A DNA stretch of 64,000 nucleotides from Gelatoporia subvermispora B (GCA_000320605.2 KB445812.1:1-64000); one strand, 5' to 3'; positions 33,474-46,924 are shown, counted from the first letter of the stretch. Notes: generated by a model from the letters alone, not told the origin. Numbers and translations: made by a program.

Positions 33474-36400
33474 CTACCGCGCGATCGAGCGACGCCGCTT
33501 CTTAACGATTGGAGAGCTACGAGCAGCCCGAGTTAACGACATGTATAAGCTGTAAGTAAAAAGGTACCGACCGGGACGTTGATCGTACAGACAGCTCAGG
33601 AGAAACCTCTGTATTTCTATCATCCTCCGAGCTTGACGAACCGCTTTGTTCTCATCAGTTAATCGTGAAAGGCGCCAAAACACACCAAGTCAACATACCT
33701 TGACGATCGAGCCCTCTTGGACGCATTCGATTCCAGCAGTGCCGAGACGGAATGACCACCTTTCGCTGGCTTGAGTCGCGACTCTTGCTCATCTTCACTA
33801 TCTGGACCAAGTCCCACTGATGTGCAGAGTTCCTTGAAACGCGGATTCTGGACTAATCTGTCCACATCCAGCCCCTCGAGCTGCTTCGCGTACTGCTTCA
33901 TGAAGCGCTTTTTGAACCGTTCTAGCACTTTCGGTAGTGCAGCGTCCTTCAGGACCTCCTGAGCGCAGCCGACATTGAGAAACGTATCACGCTTCGAAGT
34001 AGGAAGGCTCACATCAGGCAAATTCGATAACAGAGTGCTGAGCATAAGCAGCTTAATCGGTTCTGGGCTGGTGGACAAATGAAGCTTCGCCAGAAGCTGG
34101 GATAACGTCCTCTTGTCGCTGACTACATCATGTGGTCATCAGCAACAACATCACGTGAGCACAGGGACACTCACCAGTCGTTATCGGGGAATAGAGTTCC
34201 ACATATAGGTCGATAGCGAAGTCGACATGGATATCGTCGCAGCCATCGTCCGTCCGGTCTCTGAGCAACTTATTAGTGGTTTTGAGCGTGAGGAGCAGGA
34301 AATGCCGCGTACGGCTGTGCAGCCTTCTGAGGGTCCGTCCAGTCTACGAAGAGCAAGCCAAAGTGCTGAGGTGAGATCATCTCTTGCCCTTCCTTCAGTT
34401 CTGAGTGTACTTCCGTGACCAGGCGATAGGCTGTAAGGAAGATCTGCAAATGGATACCATACGTCAGTAACGATCGGAGTGCGGAAGACATGACACATAC
34501 TGAGCGCATTCGATCCTGGTTGACAGGAGACGAATAGCAGTACGCAGGTAAAGCGTACGCAAGACATTGTCGAAGTTCCTGGTTATCGGCAGTCGCAGGT
34601 GAGACATAAGCCAGCACGAGAGCTGCGAGGACCTGGATTGACATATGCCATAGAAAGACAATTTTCCATGGTATTAGGGGCGAAGCTCACCCGCTTATCC
34701 TTGACACGGCCATTCAGCATCAGCTTCGAGATGCCAACGCACAAGACCGCCTGCACAGCCTGCGAGTCATCGACTTCCAGAATTTGCAACAAGAAAGCAA
34801 TGATCCTCTCCGCCTGCGAGTACCCAATACCCAATCATACCGAAGTCAGCAAGCGACCGACCCAGGGAAGCTACAAGACTTACCAGCTCATCTGACCGTC
34901 GGAGCAAGTCCTGTTCGTACACCATGAGCATGTCGAACACGATTTGCAACACCTTGATCTTCAGATCCTCCGGCGCGCACTGTATCTGGTTCAGGAACAG
35001 CTGGAACGAGCCTATGGCCATATTCTACGAGATGTGTTCAGAACCATCAAAGCCTAGGTATCTCGACAAAATACCCACCTTGGCAATAAGGCAGCAAAGC
35101 CCAAGCGCAACGAGCCCCCTTTCACGTAGTGACATTCCCGTTCTCTTCACCGCCGGGAGGACCAGATCCGTGAGGACGCCCTCCAGCGTCGAGTTCTCGT
35201 CAAAATTCTGTTTCAAATCATACTGAGCTGAGCCTGCTTGAGCATCAACACAAGACGTGTACGCACCCCGTTTACCCGGCTGAGCATCGCGATGCATATT
35301 GCAAGACACCGCACGTCGACCACATCCGCACGCTCGCGCTCCTCGGGCGTCATCTGGTGCGGCTGCTTCGCACGTCGAAGCGAGAGGTTGCGCGAAGTGC
35401 TCGGCGTGATGTCGAAGGATTCGCTTGCCTGTGTTTGCTGCGATGTGCCAGCAACTTCAGCGTTCAAATGAGATGAGAAGGTGACAAGAGAGACACGTAC
35501 TAGTTGACTCTGCTCTACCGTCCCACTTTCACCATCGTCGCGCAGCGTACACACGATCTCGACTACAACGCGGATGAGCTCGCGCTCGTCAGGAGCGGTC
35601 TCTGCGAGGACGTCCATGCATGGGTCGATCAGGCTCTCCGGGAGGAACTCATGGGCGAGCATCTCCCCTGTCCAAGCATCAACTCAGTACTCGGCCAAAG
35701 TTCGGGCAACTCGGCACTTACGCACGACTGCAAAGACTTTGCGCCGCCCGATCTCGTCGCTGTAATCGCACCGCGCCCCAAGACGCAGGAGCTCTGCGAC
35801 GATGAACGCACGTTCGACCACGGCTTCTTCCAGCTTGCCCAGCGCCTCTTCCGCACGATCTCCGTCCTCACTGTCGACCATTCCGGTGTCCTCCAGGCCC
35901 TCGATGGCATCCAGGAGGAGATTGCACGCATTCTGGATACGAAACGCCATCGCGGTCACGACAGGAATATTCGCGTCTTCCAGTCGGGTATTTTCCTTGT
36001 TGTCCAGACAGTACGCATGAAACACCCGCGCGAGGAGGGCACGCTCCGGCGTGAGCTCGTCAAAGTACACATCTGTCATCTAGATTTAGCGTCCGCCTGC
36101 AGTGAACAGACAGCATTCTAAGGCACAGACTTACCATCAAACTTCACCCCACGCAGGACGTCCGACCTCGTCACGAACAGACACTTCAGCGCGTCAACCG
36201 CCACACCTAGACCATCCGGGACGACCGCATCGAAGAGCTGCAGGAACTCCTCCAAGCCCGGCATGACCTTCCCGCCTGTCTCCTCTCTTACCACATCAAA
36301 CCATGCGCCGATCATTTGCCCCGCCACGACTCGGACCACGTCCTCACGATCCCCAAGCCCGTCGCGCACGGCGTGCTCGCGCTGCTCCAGGACCAGCTGC

Positions 36401-37428
36401 CGCGGGTGCGTGAGTGGTGGGGCCGGTGCGGACTTCTTTGGCGCAGATGAAGAGGATGGGGAGGGCGGACGGAGTAGTGCAAAGGTGATCTTGCGGATGA
36501 GTGTGTCGACGTCACGCGTGCGTGTGAGGACGGCCGAGAGGCTGGACGGCGTGAGGGGGATGTGCAGGAGCGCAGCGCGGCGTACCTCGCTGGAGTAATA
36601 TGTCAGACTGTGTGTATATGTGACAGTGTGATAGGACATGGCCGACTTACGCGGCAGGATCATAGCACAGGGTGTGTAGGAGGATGTCGAGGATGCTGGG
36701 TTCGTCGTCGGGGAGCTGGTCGGGATCCTCGCCACCGAGGAGTTTCGCGAACGCGCATACTGCGTGTGCCCGAATAGAGGGTTCTTTGTCACGAATGCGC
36801 TCTTCGAGCACGTAAAGTAGCTGACTGAATGTGTCTTCGCTGAACGGAGGCAAATTCAGCGTCGAGCAAACCGCGAGAAAATACGACGCACTCTACTTGA
36901 GTGAAGTGTGACAGCAACTCCTCGATTATGGTGATGCAGCGGTATCGCACAGTCTTGTCCTTAGCCTCGAAGCCTTGCAAAGTCCAGCTGAGCAGACGTA
37001 GAGCGAAGCGTGAGGCGGGAGTCTCGTCTTCATCATCTTGGGCCTCGGTCTTTGACGTGGCTATCTCGCCTGAATAAGACCACACACAATTGAGATGCTT
37101 CAATGTCATATCTCATACCTTTCTCCAGCGCATACTTGACATAGGCTCCCATGAACCTGATCACCCTGTCGGCAGCCTGATTGCCCTTCTTCACGACAAG
37201 GACTCGTGAGAGCATGTCAATGAACACATTGCTGAACGCCTTTTCACCGACGAGCCTGAGCTTTGTTCCATCCTTCGCCGGGCGACAAACGGCCGCAGCT
37301 TGCGTATGGATTTTGTGGAGAGCGACACAATTCTTGCGGTGGTTCGCAAGAGACAATTGTGCTTGGTCGAATATAGCCGGGACTGTCTCCTCCAGCGTCT
37401 CGAGCACCGCAGAGGATTTCTGAGGCAT
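33474..37428 (-). CDS. YCG1: Condensin subunit 3 (CAP-G / Ycg1 / Cnd3), HEAT-repeat protein
   Basis: Many exons split by short introns encode a HEAT-repeat protein. Conserved parts, in order, are an N-terminal helix pair (ETVPAIFDQAQLSLANHRKN), RFALRLLSWTLQGFEAKDK with TVRYRC, ERIRDKEPSIRAHAVCAFAK, EVRRAALLHIPLT, RTRDVDTLIRKITFALL, then DVLRGVKFDGKSVP and ELTPERALLARVF. The last two pair with the MRALSIAQRV-like and ENSSEVA-like parts of animal CAP-G as I recall them. The C-terminus (LERFKKRFMKQYAKQLEGLD) ends in a Ser/acid patch and a basic KKRRRSIAR. With Brn1/CAP-H, Ycs4/CAP-D2 and Smc2/Smc4 it compacts mitotic chromosomes. The first intron is 37070-37118. The last two introns near 33500-33700 are my best guess, reaching the stop at 33474. 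The gene diverges from DHTKD1. Confidence 0.88.
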
Positions 37429-37817
37429 TATTTTTGCGAGCCTGAGCTCGAGCTCGAGGTATGGCGAATAATGTGCGACAACGCCTTAGTCGAGCCTGTG
37501 GAATCAATCGACCCGGACGACCTCAGCATCTGAAACGAGCGTTGATCTTGACGGAGGTTCGGATGCACGCGTCGTTGCACGTGACAAGACGCGTCTCTGT
37601 CTGTTAGGAGGCACGTGAGGCATTGATCGCGGGGAAAGAACTGAGACTCGGGAGGGGGGAGCTCCGGCCGGAAATGGTCATGCCTGACATCGCCAGCGGC
37701 CTCGACGGTGGAGGTGCGACTTGCTGCGACGAATACATATCATCTCGTCTTCCATCACCATTCTATGTGCGTCTGCTAGCTTGACGGGAAAGCAGGATAA
37801 GCTCTAGCGTCGTGGTG
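37429..37817. promoter_or_regulatory. Divergent promoter between condensin and DHTKD1
   Basis: The start codons of the two genes are 389 bp apart and face away from each other, so both promoters must lie here. I see no strong TATA box, as is common for housekeeping genes. CACGTG is present near 37578 and 37612 (GCACGTGAC and GCACGTGAG), a possible E-box for bHLH factors. Confidence 0.5.
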
Positions 37818-40800
37818 ATGGCGAAGCTTCCAGTTCTATCTCTGCGCGGAGGGCGCTGCCTTTCGACGCGTCGCGTCGCTGCCCAACATACTGCACGAAA
37901 GTACCACGACTACTCTTATGGATATCGTGAACCGAAGCAGTTCTCGCTGCCGGACTGTGAGTGGTTCCCTGAAGTTCAGAACGATCCGTCCAACACAGGT
38001 CGCGACTCGCGCAGATACCGCAGAGCAGTTGCACAACAGGACCATCAACGCTCCTCTGCTGCGATATGTCGACTCTGTGCGTACGCACGGGCACCGCGCA
38101 GCCCGCATCGACCCGCTCGATCTGCTCCAGCGCGAGGAAGTCGCAGCCCTCGACCCTGCCCGCTACGGCCTCACCGACCCTGATCAGACATACGACGTGA
38201 ACGGGATCATTTGGACAGACACCTTCTCGTCCGACCGCTCGCAGTCTGGGCCGAACGAATGGACCCTTGCGCGCATCGTGCAGCACATGCGCGACACCTA
38301 CGTCGGGCGTATCGCGTACGAGTACATGCACTCCCCCTCCAAGACTGAGCGGCTCTGGTTCTCACACCTGCTTGAGTCCGAATCCAACGCCGCACAACGA
38401 CCCAGTGTCCGGAAGAAGAGACGCATGTACGAACTGATCGCGCGCAGCGAGGTGTTTGATCAGTTCATGCAACTCAAGTTCCCAAATGTGAAGCGATACG
38501 GGCTGGAGGGCGGCGAGTCCATGCTTCCCGCACTTGACGCGCTGTTCTCCTTGGCCTCTCGATCCGGCGTCGAGCATATCATCCTCGCGATGCCTCACCG
38601 CGGTCGACTCAACCTCCTTAGTGACATCCTCCAGTACCCACCCCTTGCTCTGTTCCAAAAGCTGAAGGGCGGCTTCGACATTCCGCGGAACCTAGGGGCA
38701 TCAGGCGATGTAATAAGCCATTTGCGTGAGCGCCTGTGGATATGTCATGTGCGCGCCCCCCTCATGCTTTTGCTTTCTAGCCGCTTCGCCCAGTTTGCAG
38801 TACAACGGCGCCAAGAAGCCACTCAAAGTGTCCTTACTCCCGAATCCATCCCACCTCGGTGCATCCGTTCTCTTTCATCCACCCTTTTTGTCACTACTAA
38901 CCATCCAGTGTGCTCCAGAGGCTGCCAACCCAGTTGCACTCGGCAAGACCCGCGCAAAGCAATTCTCCCTATTAAAGGCCCTAGTCCGCGAGGGTCTCGA
39001 CATCGACAACTGCCGGCCCGGAGACCGCGTTCTCTGTGTGCAGCTGCACGGCGACGCGAGCTTCACCGGGCAGGGCATCATCATGGAGGGACTTGGTCTC
39101 AGTGCGCGTCCCATCCCTCTTCGTCGACGCCTCCTCTGACCAGCACTCAGGCAATCTCCCTCACTACACGGTTGGCGGGAGCATTCACATTGTCGTCAAG
39201 TAAGTCGTTGTCGAATTCGCGCGCTAGAAGTATCTCATTCCTAGCAGCAACAGGTAATTCGGCTGATTGGTGTCCTCGAAGCCCACTGACTAAGTGACAT
39301 ACTCCTACAGCATCGGATATACAACCCCAGCCTCGAGCGCGCGCTCGTCCCTCTACTGCTCGGATGTTGGCAAGATGATCAACGCTCCAGTGTTGCATGT
39401 CAACGGAGACTACCCAGAAGGTTGCTGACCACATGATCTCTACACGCACCATACTGATAATTTTCTACATGCAGATGTTGCGCGTGCGGTAGATATTGCG
39501 TTCAAATATAGGAACTACTTCGGCAAGGTGATACATGCTGCAGTCGCCGTTGTTTCCCAAGACTTCACGTATATTCCGTAGGATGTCATAATCGACTTGA
39601 TCGTTTACCGTCGCTGGTACCTTCTTTCATAATTCTCCACATCCAAATGCCACTTACTGACCCAGCCACGCACAGGGGCCACAACGAGCTCGATGAGCCC
39701 GCGTTCACCCAGCCGCTCATGTACGAGAAGATCCGCTCACGGCGGTCCGTACCCGCACTCTACGAAGAGCAGCTCATCGTGCGTCGCCCCTCCCTCCTTC
39801 TTTCCCTCTTACCTGTTTTTCCACCTACATTCTTTCCTACGATCCCCTAACACCCACCCACGCAGAACGAAAAGGTCCTCACACCCGACGAAGCCGCCAC
39901 CCTCCGCACTACACACCGGGACTTCCTCGCCTCCCAGCTCACCGCCGCGGACCCAGATCGCTCGCCCGTGCACCCACCCGCGATGCTTGGCGGGCCCTGG
40001 GCTGGATTGACGTGGCCGGCCAAGGCGGATGCCGTGCGAGACCCGGAGACGGGCGTCGCGGAGGAGGTGTTGCTTGACATCGGCCGGGCGAGCGTGGCTG
40101 TTCCCGATGATTTCGTACGTGACTCCGTTGATTTGGTTTGAGGCGAGGGGAGCTGGGTTGATGAGAGTTGTAGGAGATCCACCCGAGGCTGGAGAGGCAT
40201 GTAAAACATCGTCTGCAAGCACTGGAGAGTCGGGCTGGCCTTGACTGGGCGACTGCCGAAGTGCGTTGCAGATCCCGTTCGGGTTCTCTTCTCTGGCTGA
40301 CTGCTTGATGACGACCAGGCGCTCGCGTTCGGCTCGCTGATGCTGGAAGGGAACGACGTGCGGATCTCCGGTCAGGATGTCGGGCGCGGCACATTCAGCC
40401 AGAGGTGCGTTTCATGTCCCCGAATAGCACAAGCAGCCATCCCAAATACTCCATCTCAGACACGCCATGCTCGTGGACCAGCGCACTGAAGGCGTTATTG
40501 TGCCGCTCAACGCGAACTTGGACTGCGACGGGAGGTTGGAGCTCGCGAATAGTGCGTAGCTTCACCCCTTCCCCTGACCATTCATATTCGAACAATCCTT
40601 GATAGGCCACCTTAGCGAACTGGCAGTTCTGGGCGTGCGTTGCATGATCTGTATGCATAGAGACATGCTCACTGGGCGTTAGTTTGAATACGGTGTCAGC
40701 TGGGAGAAGCCAGATATCCTGCCCATCTGGGAGGCGCAGGTCAGTCCCTCATTCTATGTGGCGCGGCTGCTTGTGTTGACACGTTTCGCAACGTAGTTCG

Positions 40801-41859
40801 GCGACTTCTTCAATGGCGCTCAGGTATGCTTTCTATGCCTCACCTCACAAGAGCAATAACTGAATGCTCTCTGATTCAGGTCATCATAGACACTTTTGTA
40901 TCGTCTGCTGAGAGTACGTGTCAGCCTGACCTAAGACACAAAGATCGTACCTGACAGTATTGATATAGCAAAGTGGCTGAAGCAGAGCGGAATCGTGCTC
41001 TTACTGCCTCACGGGTATGATTCCTGCAGAATTCCTCACACTGCGGCTCTTTGACCTGTTGTAACAATAGACTTGATGGTGCAGGACCCGAGCACTCGTC
41101 CTCTCGCATCGAACGCATGCTCCAGGTAGGATCTCTTGCATATCTACGGAGCCTCAGCTCACCCTCCCGCAGCTAAGTAACGGCCCATATACGCTCAATA
41201 CCTCACTCTCCGCAAACGTGAACCTGAGTGTCGTCTTTCCGACTACGCCCGCGCAGTACTTCCACCTCCTGCGGCGGCAGCTCAAACGTAACTTCCGTAA
41301 GCCGCTCGTTGTAGCCTCTCCCAAGGGCCTTCTCCGTCTTCCCGTGTGTACCCTCTCTTTTCTCTCTCTCACATCCCACATCTAAACACTTAACAATCCA
41401 AACCCCTGACAGGCTGCTGCCTCATCTCTTGCCGAGCTCGCGCCCGGCACGCGCTTCCAGCCCGTCCTAGACGACACTTCTGTCGACAAAACGCGAGTCG
41501 AGCGCGTTGTTTTCCTCTCCGGCAAGCTCTACTATGACCTCGCCAAAGAGCGCGCCGCACGGGGAGCCAAGCACATCGCGCTCGTGCGCATCGAGGAGCT
41601 CGCGCCATTCCCCTTCGTGACCATCCTGCAGACACTCGTGAGCTACCCGAACGCGTTCGAAGTCATGTGGGTGCAGGAGGAGCCACGTAACCAGGGTGCA
41701 TGGTCACACGTTGAGAGCAGGTTGAACGACGTGCTGGTAACACTCGGTAGGCAGTGGGTGGTGTATATGGGGCGTATGGAGGACGCGGTACCTGCACCTG
41801 GAATCACGCGGATCTACGCGGAGCAGCAGAAGGCGCTCATCGAGAGCGCGTTCACATGA
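37818..41859 (+). CDS. DHTKD1: Mitochondrial 2-oxoadipate dehydrogenase E1 (DHTKD1-type, thiamine-dependent)
   Basis: The first ATG gives an Arg-rich presequence ([20 protein letters not shown]) fitting mitochondrial import. First exons are 37818-37956, 38015-38725, 38781-38858, 38919-39101, 39151-39199, 39248-39253 (6 nt), 39311-39420 and 39475-39527; further short exons follow. Family blocks are intact: [119 protein letters not shown], and [10 protein letters not shown] with [16 protein letters not shown] plus LLP point to the DHTKD1 branch rather than KGD1 (which has GCE), so the substrate should be 2-oxoadipate from lysine and tryptophan breakdown. It forms a complex with E2/E3 of the oxoglutarate dehydrogenase type. 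No break in frame found. Confidence 0.92.
39248..39253 (+). other. DHTKD1: 6-nt microexon of DHTKD1
   Basis: Between introns 39200-39247 (GTAAGT...CTAGCAG) and 39254-39310 (GTAATT...CTACAG), the six bases CAACAG complete the conserved loop VVNNSIGYTTP. Skipping them would drop two residues from the loop that family members write as VNNQxGYTTP. An alternative acceptor 3 nt upstream would add one residue. Confidence 0.75.
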
Positions 41860-42117
41860 ACACCTCGCGATACAAGACATGAGATGTTGTGTGATGGTAG
41901 TTGTCACATTGGACTGATCAGTATACCAACGAGGACGGATGTACAGTGGATGTAGATATATAGTATACAGTGATGTGTGAAGAATAAGTTAGCCAGGCTG
42001 TTCGACAGAGTTCGTGAATGGCAATGGGGTATAGTAGCCAAGAGGGCAGACGGGTATAGATAGGTGTAACATGCTGAGTCGTTTCGATACAAATATTGTG
42101 TTTTCGAGATTCCCTTC

Positions 42118-43999
42118 TTACACGCGCTGCGTGCCTTTGCATTGTACCTGCAATAGTCGTGCAACGAACAAGCAGACAGCTCCAGCAGCCATCGCAGCCT
42201 GTCGCATCGGAAAGCGTCCTGTCAGTCACAAGCATTGGTCGAACGGCTGCCTGGACGTACGCTGCTGAACACGATTGGCTTGAACCAGGCGAAGCTCGGT
42301 CCGAGGAGGGCCCCGGATATAGGTGAGCCGAGGAGCAGGCCGAAGGACGTCGCGAAGAATCCGACTCCCATGCAGGTGCTGTTCATAGTAGGGCAACCTC
42401 GTTCAAGCATCAACGACACATCGGAGAGACGAGACATACCTAAGCTCAGAGATGTCCTTGGTTAGGGTAGTGACCGACGGCCCGAGTAGGGAAGCGACTA
42501 CCGGAAGTCGTACACCATTAGTCTCGGCCTTGTGTTTAGCCTAGCGAAGAAAGACTTACAGCCTCCAGAGAAGAAGCCATATACGATAGCGAACGCGACA
42601 ACGCCACCTACGCTGGTTGCGCGGAGCAGGCAGAACAGCAGGCCCGTCGAGACGACCGAGACGGGGCACATGACGTTGAAGTACCCGAAGTGGTCCGCGG
42701 CATAGTTGAGCAGGCACCGTCCGAAGATCGCGGAGGCGTTCAGGATGGCGAGCTGCGCGGACATTTTGTCAGGTCAGGCTCTGAAATGAAAAGAGCAACG
42801 AAGACGGACCGAGTAGAACGCGAGAGTAGGCGAAAGGCCGCGCTCGGTGACGAACAATTGAAGGTAGAAATCTGTACGAAATTATTGGATCAGATGATGT
42901 CAAGTATTGGTTGTGGCCGTGCCGAACATACTCGGATAGTAAAGTCCAAAGACTGTCAGACATGATCTACATGTTCCTATTTGTCAGTGGTCCCGTAGTG
43001 CGAAGAAACTGTAGACACGTGATACTCACCCGAGAACTGTCAAGAAATATGGAGGATCGAAGATGATTTCACTCAAGCTCCGTTTTCTTGTCGGAGCGCT
43101 CGCCTTCGCCTGAGCGGAGTCCAGAGTCTTGCGAGAAGATGGGACGAAGCGAGGCTTCATGCACATATTTGCAATCATGAGCAAGCCAAGGGTCATGAGC
43201 GCCATAGAACGGACGCCCCATGCGAAGCCGACCGAGCCTTGTACGAGCTGATTCAGCATGATTGGGTAGATTATGCCGCCCCATGAGCCCCCAGAGATAA
43301 CGACGCCCATCGCGAGTGCTCGCCGCTTCTTCCAATGGTGCGCCTGGATCGTCAGGGCCGGTACGTAGATGATGCCGGAGCCTATCCCGACACCGACGCC
43401 CTGCGAGAGGAACACCTGGTAGTACTTCGTCACATCCGTGATGGACAGCATGAACAAGCTACCAGAAGGGCATCCCTCAGCTACGAGAGGAAGAGCACAT
43501 TTGAGAGAAGACGAACGAGAAGATGTACAGAAGGCCCCCGCCGATCTGGATGTGGTGGAAATAGCCCAGGTCGCAGAGTTTGCCGGCGGGCAGTGCCATC
43601 GCGAAGTCGAGACATAGCTGTAAGGAGCCAATCCACGCGATAGCAGACGAGCTTCCTGTGCCTTTGAGAGTATAGAAGTCTTGGTAGACGCCGAATGAGC
43701 TTGCAGCACCAAATGTACAGAAGGCGATCAGCCAACTATGCGTGGTTCAACTTTAGTTGACTACATGTATATATTCCAGGACTACTGCTCAGTGCTTACC
43801 CTCCAAGAACGGTCAACCAAGCATCAAGTCCGCCGTCATATCTTGGCTCAGACGCGGTTGTTACGGCGACACCTGCTTCCTTCTGTGAGAGATTATCCTC
43901 TGCGCTACGCAGAGTCGTCGAGGAGGCATCGTCAGTAGAATGTAGTGTTGAGCAAGACATTGCAGTACGGTAATCAAGAGCGACCGATGCCCAGGCCAT
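42118..43999 (-). CDS. Major facilitator, monocarboxylate-transporter (MCT) type
   Basis: The N-terminal cytoplasmic tail ends in YDGGLDAWLTVLGGW, the MCT entry motif [D/E]G[G/S][WxxW]-like. The following TMs are recognisable: FCTFGAASSFGVYQDFY, SSAIAWIGSLQLCLDFAMALP, QGVGVGIGSGIIYVPALT, FDPPYFLTVLGVFGLYYPNF with YLQLFVTERGLSP, then ILNASAIFGRCLLNYAAD and ATSVGGVVAFAIVYGFFSGG, ending in FMRQ/RQAAMAAGAVCLFVARL and the family-like tail QVQCKGTQRV. Exon 1 is 43800-43999 and exon 2 starts at 43735; two exons are under 40 nt. Fungal MCT-like carriers move monocarboxylates, riboflavin or unknown solutes. The substrate cannot be read here. The last intron needs either a 38-nt intron with donor GTCCAG or a frame slip to reach the conserved tail. 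Confidence 0.82.
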
Positions 44000-44509
44000 T
44001 CATACAGCGTTCATATAAATAATGTTCTCGCCATCTCGGAGTTGCTAACACCGCCCTCCGACGCCGACGCACAGGGGGAAGGCGATTCCCCAGCCCGACA
44101 GTGACACGATCGCCTTCTTCGCGGAGTTGAAACTCTATATCTCGCTCTAGGAAGCCACGCAGAGCGACCAGGAACGATGCGGCCAAGAATACACCAGCCG
44201 ACGGGAACAAAGATGCTGCTTCTGTCGAGAGGGCTTGATAGACGTAGGCGTTTCGAAACCTCCGATAGGCTCGCGAAGGAAATGCCGTGAACGCAGCACC
44301 ATTCTAAACAATCCATGGGCAAGTCCATGTCGGTCATTGTTGTATGCCGACGAACATCTTCCGCTTCGAGCCATTCCCAGCCCCATATAGTGTCATAAGC
44401 GCCCGCGGGTTCAGCTGCCTCTTCAGCAAGCTTGATCTAGTAGTCGCCTGCGAATATCAAGCCGAACAGAGATATACATGCTTCATCAGTGAGCCGTCCA
44501 TGTACAATC

Positions 44510-46085
44510 ACTAAGCCTAGGTGGGTATATCTGGGCACAATCCTAGCGAGAGAACAGGACACTGCCGTGAAGTTATTCCTCAGTGTTGGTCACTTGACTC
44601 GGTCGTCAAGTGTTCACTGCCCCACAGATAGTTACAAGTCGAGGTACATGCATTGCTTTGCTTCCTTGCAAGAGTACAGTCATAGATGTCAAGAGGAAGG
44701 CGCTTGCGCGCCGGTATACCGCCACAGCCCGCTACCTCGTGCTCCGTGACACATCCTGTCCGCGCGCGGGGCTTAGCAGCAGAGACAACAACAGCACATC
44801 GACAGAGCGTACGAGAAACACCACGTCCAAAGGACAGACACATCCACTCGGCCTGCTCTTGAACCAGATGAGGCCATCCCGGCCCATCAGGAATGAAAAC
44901 GAGCGCCAATATGCGACCTTCACTTGATGGTGCTTGCCGGGCGCCATACCCAGCCGATGCGCACCGTCATTTGCCACAGAGAGTTTCGAGGAGTCTCCGA
45001 GACTCGGTGGATATACGCACCGACGAAGCTAGCAGGTACTGGAGTCGTTTTTGACCGTACTTGCTTCAGGGAACGATAGACGCAGAGATAGTGAGATTCA
45101 GAAATCTAGAATGAGATACGAGACAAGGCGCCTGATGCGCTTGCAGAGCTCTGTCGACAGGGGTTATGCGTACCCAATTCTAGAAAAGAGTGGAGGAAGC
45201 ATCCGCATAGGTTAGATGCCAGGTAAGCCAACTGGTGGTATGCGGAATGCGTATAAAATACAGCCTCAAGGAGATATTTCGAGGCAATACATCGCGAAGC
45301 TGAAGCGCTGAGGTATAGTGACTGTGATCGGCATTAGCTAGCACCGACGAACTGGTGAGAGGATGTGCCGTAACCGGACCAATTCCAAGCAAGCTATCTG
45401 CACAGTATCCAATGCAGTGGATGATCAAGAGAAGGGTGACCAAGGTGTATCGCTATTCACCTGCAATTACCCTTGCAAGGACGTGGACATTGCAGACGAC
45501 GTAAGTTCATGCGTCCAGAGTGAAGACACGCGCTGCACAGCACAGTAGATGAAGGGGTATGGAAAGGGTGCGGCTAAGCAAGAGTAGTAACATAACCTCT
45601 TCGAGCAACTAGGTGTTCTCCGAGCACCACAGCCAACGCAGAATGTAGATAGCGAGCGTATGGGCCAAGAAATGGCGGGTCACGCGAGACAACATGCGAC
45701 GGGTACACGCCAATAGGTCACTTGGCAGAAGTTCGGGGACCTCCAACCTACGCTGACAGACCTTGAGAGGGGGTCTCGACTCCTGCGCGAATTCTGGGCT
45801 TGGTCGGCAAAGAAGTCCACTTGTAGGTGAGAGAAGGTGCGGTACGGTACCTCCAACGACCGCTGACAGGTACATAAAGCACACAGACTTCTGTTCACAT
45901 TTTAGTCATGAATAGCAAAGACCACCACCCCGAGGTGCGAAAGCGTTGGTGTGGATCATATGCAAAGCTTGTGGCGTTCGAGCTCGCCCGCGTTCCCGTG
46001 TCCGTCTGCCGCAGGTCTTGTCCCGATTGGATTCATCTGCCGTACGTATGAGCATGACAAAGATCCCCAGAGGAAGTCAACGTTA
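44510..46085. repeat. Diverged repeat copy A (pairs with 52550-53770)
   Basis: Landmarks shared in the same order with copy B include TAGGTGGGTATATC (44519), AATACAGCCTC near 45259, a TAACCTCT...CTCCGAGCA...GCCAACG block near 45590-45640, GGCCAAG followed by CGGG and CATGCG, a GACTTCTG block near 45890, and TGAGCA..AC.AAGATC...AGAGGAAG near 46050-46075. Frames on both strands contain many stops. It is either a decayed gene or a non-coding repeat. Boundaries are approximate. Confidence 0.55.
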
Positions 46086-46440
46086 AAGGAAACCCACTCA
46101 CCTCACCGATTCACCGTCCGTACGGTGAACCATACTAGTTCCAGCATCCCAAGATCACCTACCAGCTGCTGCAGACGTCCTAACAAAGACCCTCATGCAC
46201 GCATTTCACCATGCTTTCGTGCCGACCTGAAACATTCCCTGACTTGTCGCGTCTCCTGAACAGCTTTCACGGGAGCATGCAACATACGGAGACCTAGTCA
46301 TCTCTGTAAATCGAATGCACATTCAGTCAAACATGTTGTTATCGGTCGGGAAGTACGCCGTACATGGTGCGCCAGCGACTGCCAGTGAGACAGTCCACAG
46401 CACGTTTTCAAACACGTGACTGCTGCTGCTGACGAATATG

Positions 46441-46518
46441 ATTCTCCTCCTCCCCTCTTCGTCTTCGTCTTCCTCCTCCTCTTCTTCCTCCTCCTCCTCC
46501 TCCTCCTCCTCCTCCTCA
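46441..46518. repeat. (TCC)n/(TCT)n microsatellite
   Basis: Almost pure pyrimidine tract of TCC, TCT and TCG triplets, with an uninterrupted (CTC)n run at its right end. The polyserine or polyglutamate open frames it creates on the two strands are by-products of the repeat. Confidence 0.9.
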
Positions 46519-46924
46519 AACGAGACAGACAATAATTTCCACGAGGATTTTCACAGAAATATTTCAGAAATGATACGTTTCGGTAGCACGATAGCTTATA
46601 CGTACCCAATAATTCTTGTAATTCACCATACGACAGCCCGCACGCTCATCCTTCTCGAAAAATTGTGTCAGAAAGTACACAGAATACCCTTAAACATCAC
46701 GCGATTGTCAGTAATCACCAGGGCCCGTCAAGACGATTGCCAATTGGCGCGTGGCAAAATGGCAAGCGCTTGCCAACAACACTGACTCTAAGGCACCATC
46801 AGGCATTGCATTTGCAGCTCCCCCTCATCCACGTCGGTCTCATCAATCCGATCACTTCGTACTCACAGAGGCCCGGCGCAGCCCGGCGCGCACTAGGTTA
46901 TCATTTTTTGAAGCCCTCTCACTA

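Noticed and set aside
46438..46785. Polyserine open frame
   Set aside because: Produced by the pyrimidine microsatellite; the flanking residues have no coding character.
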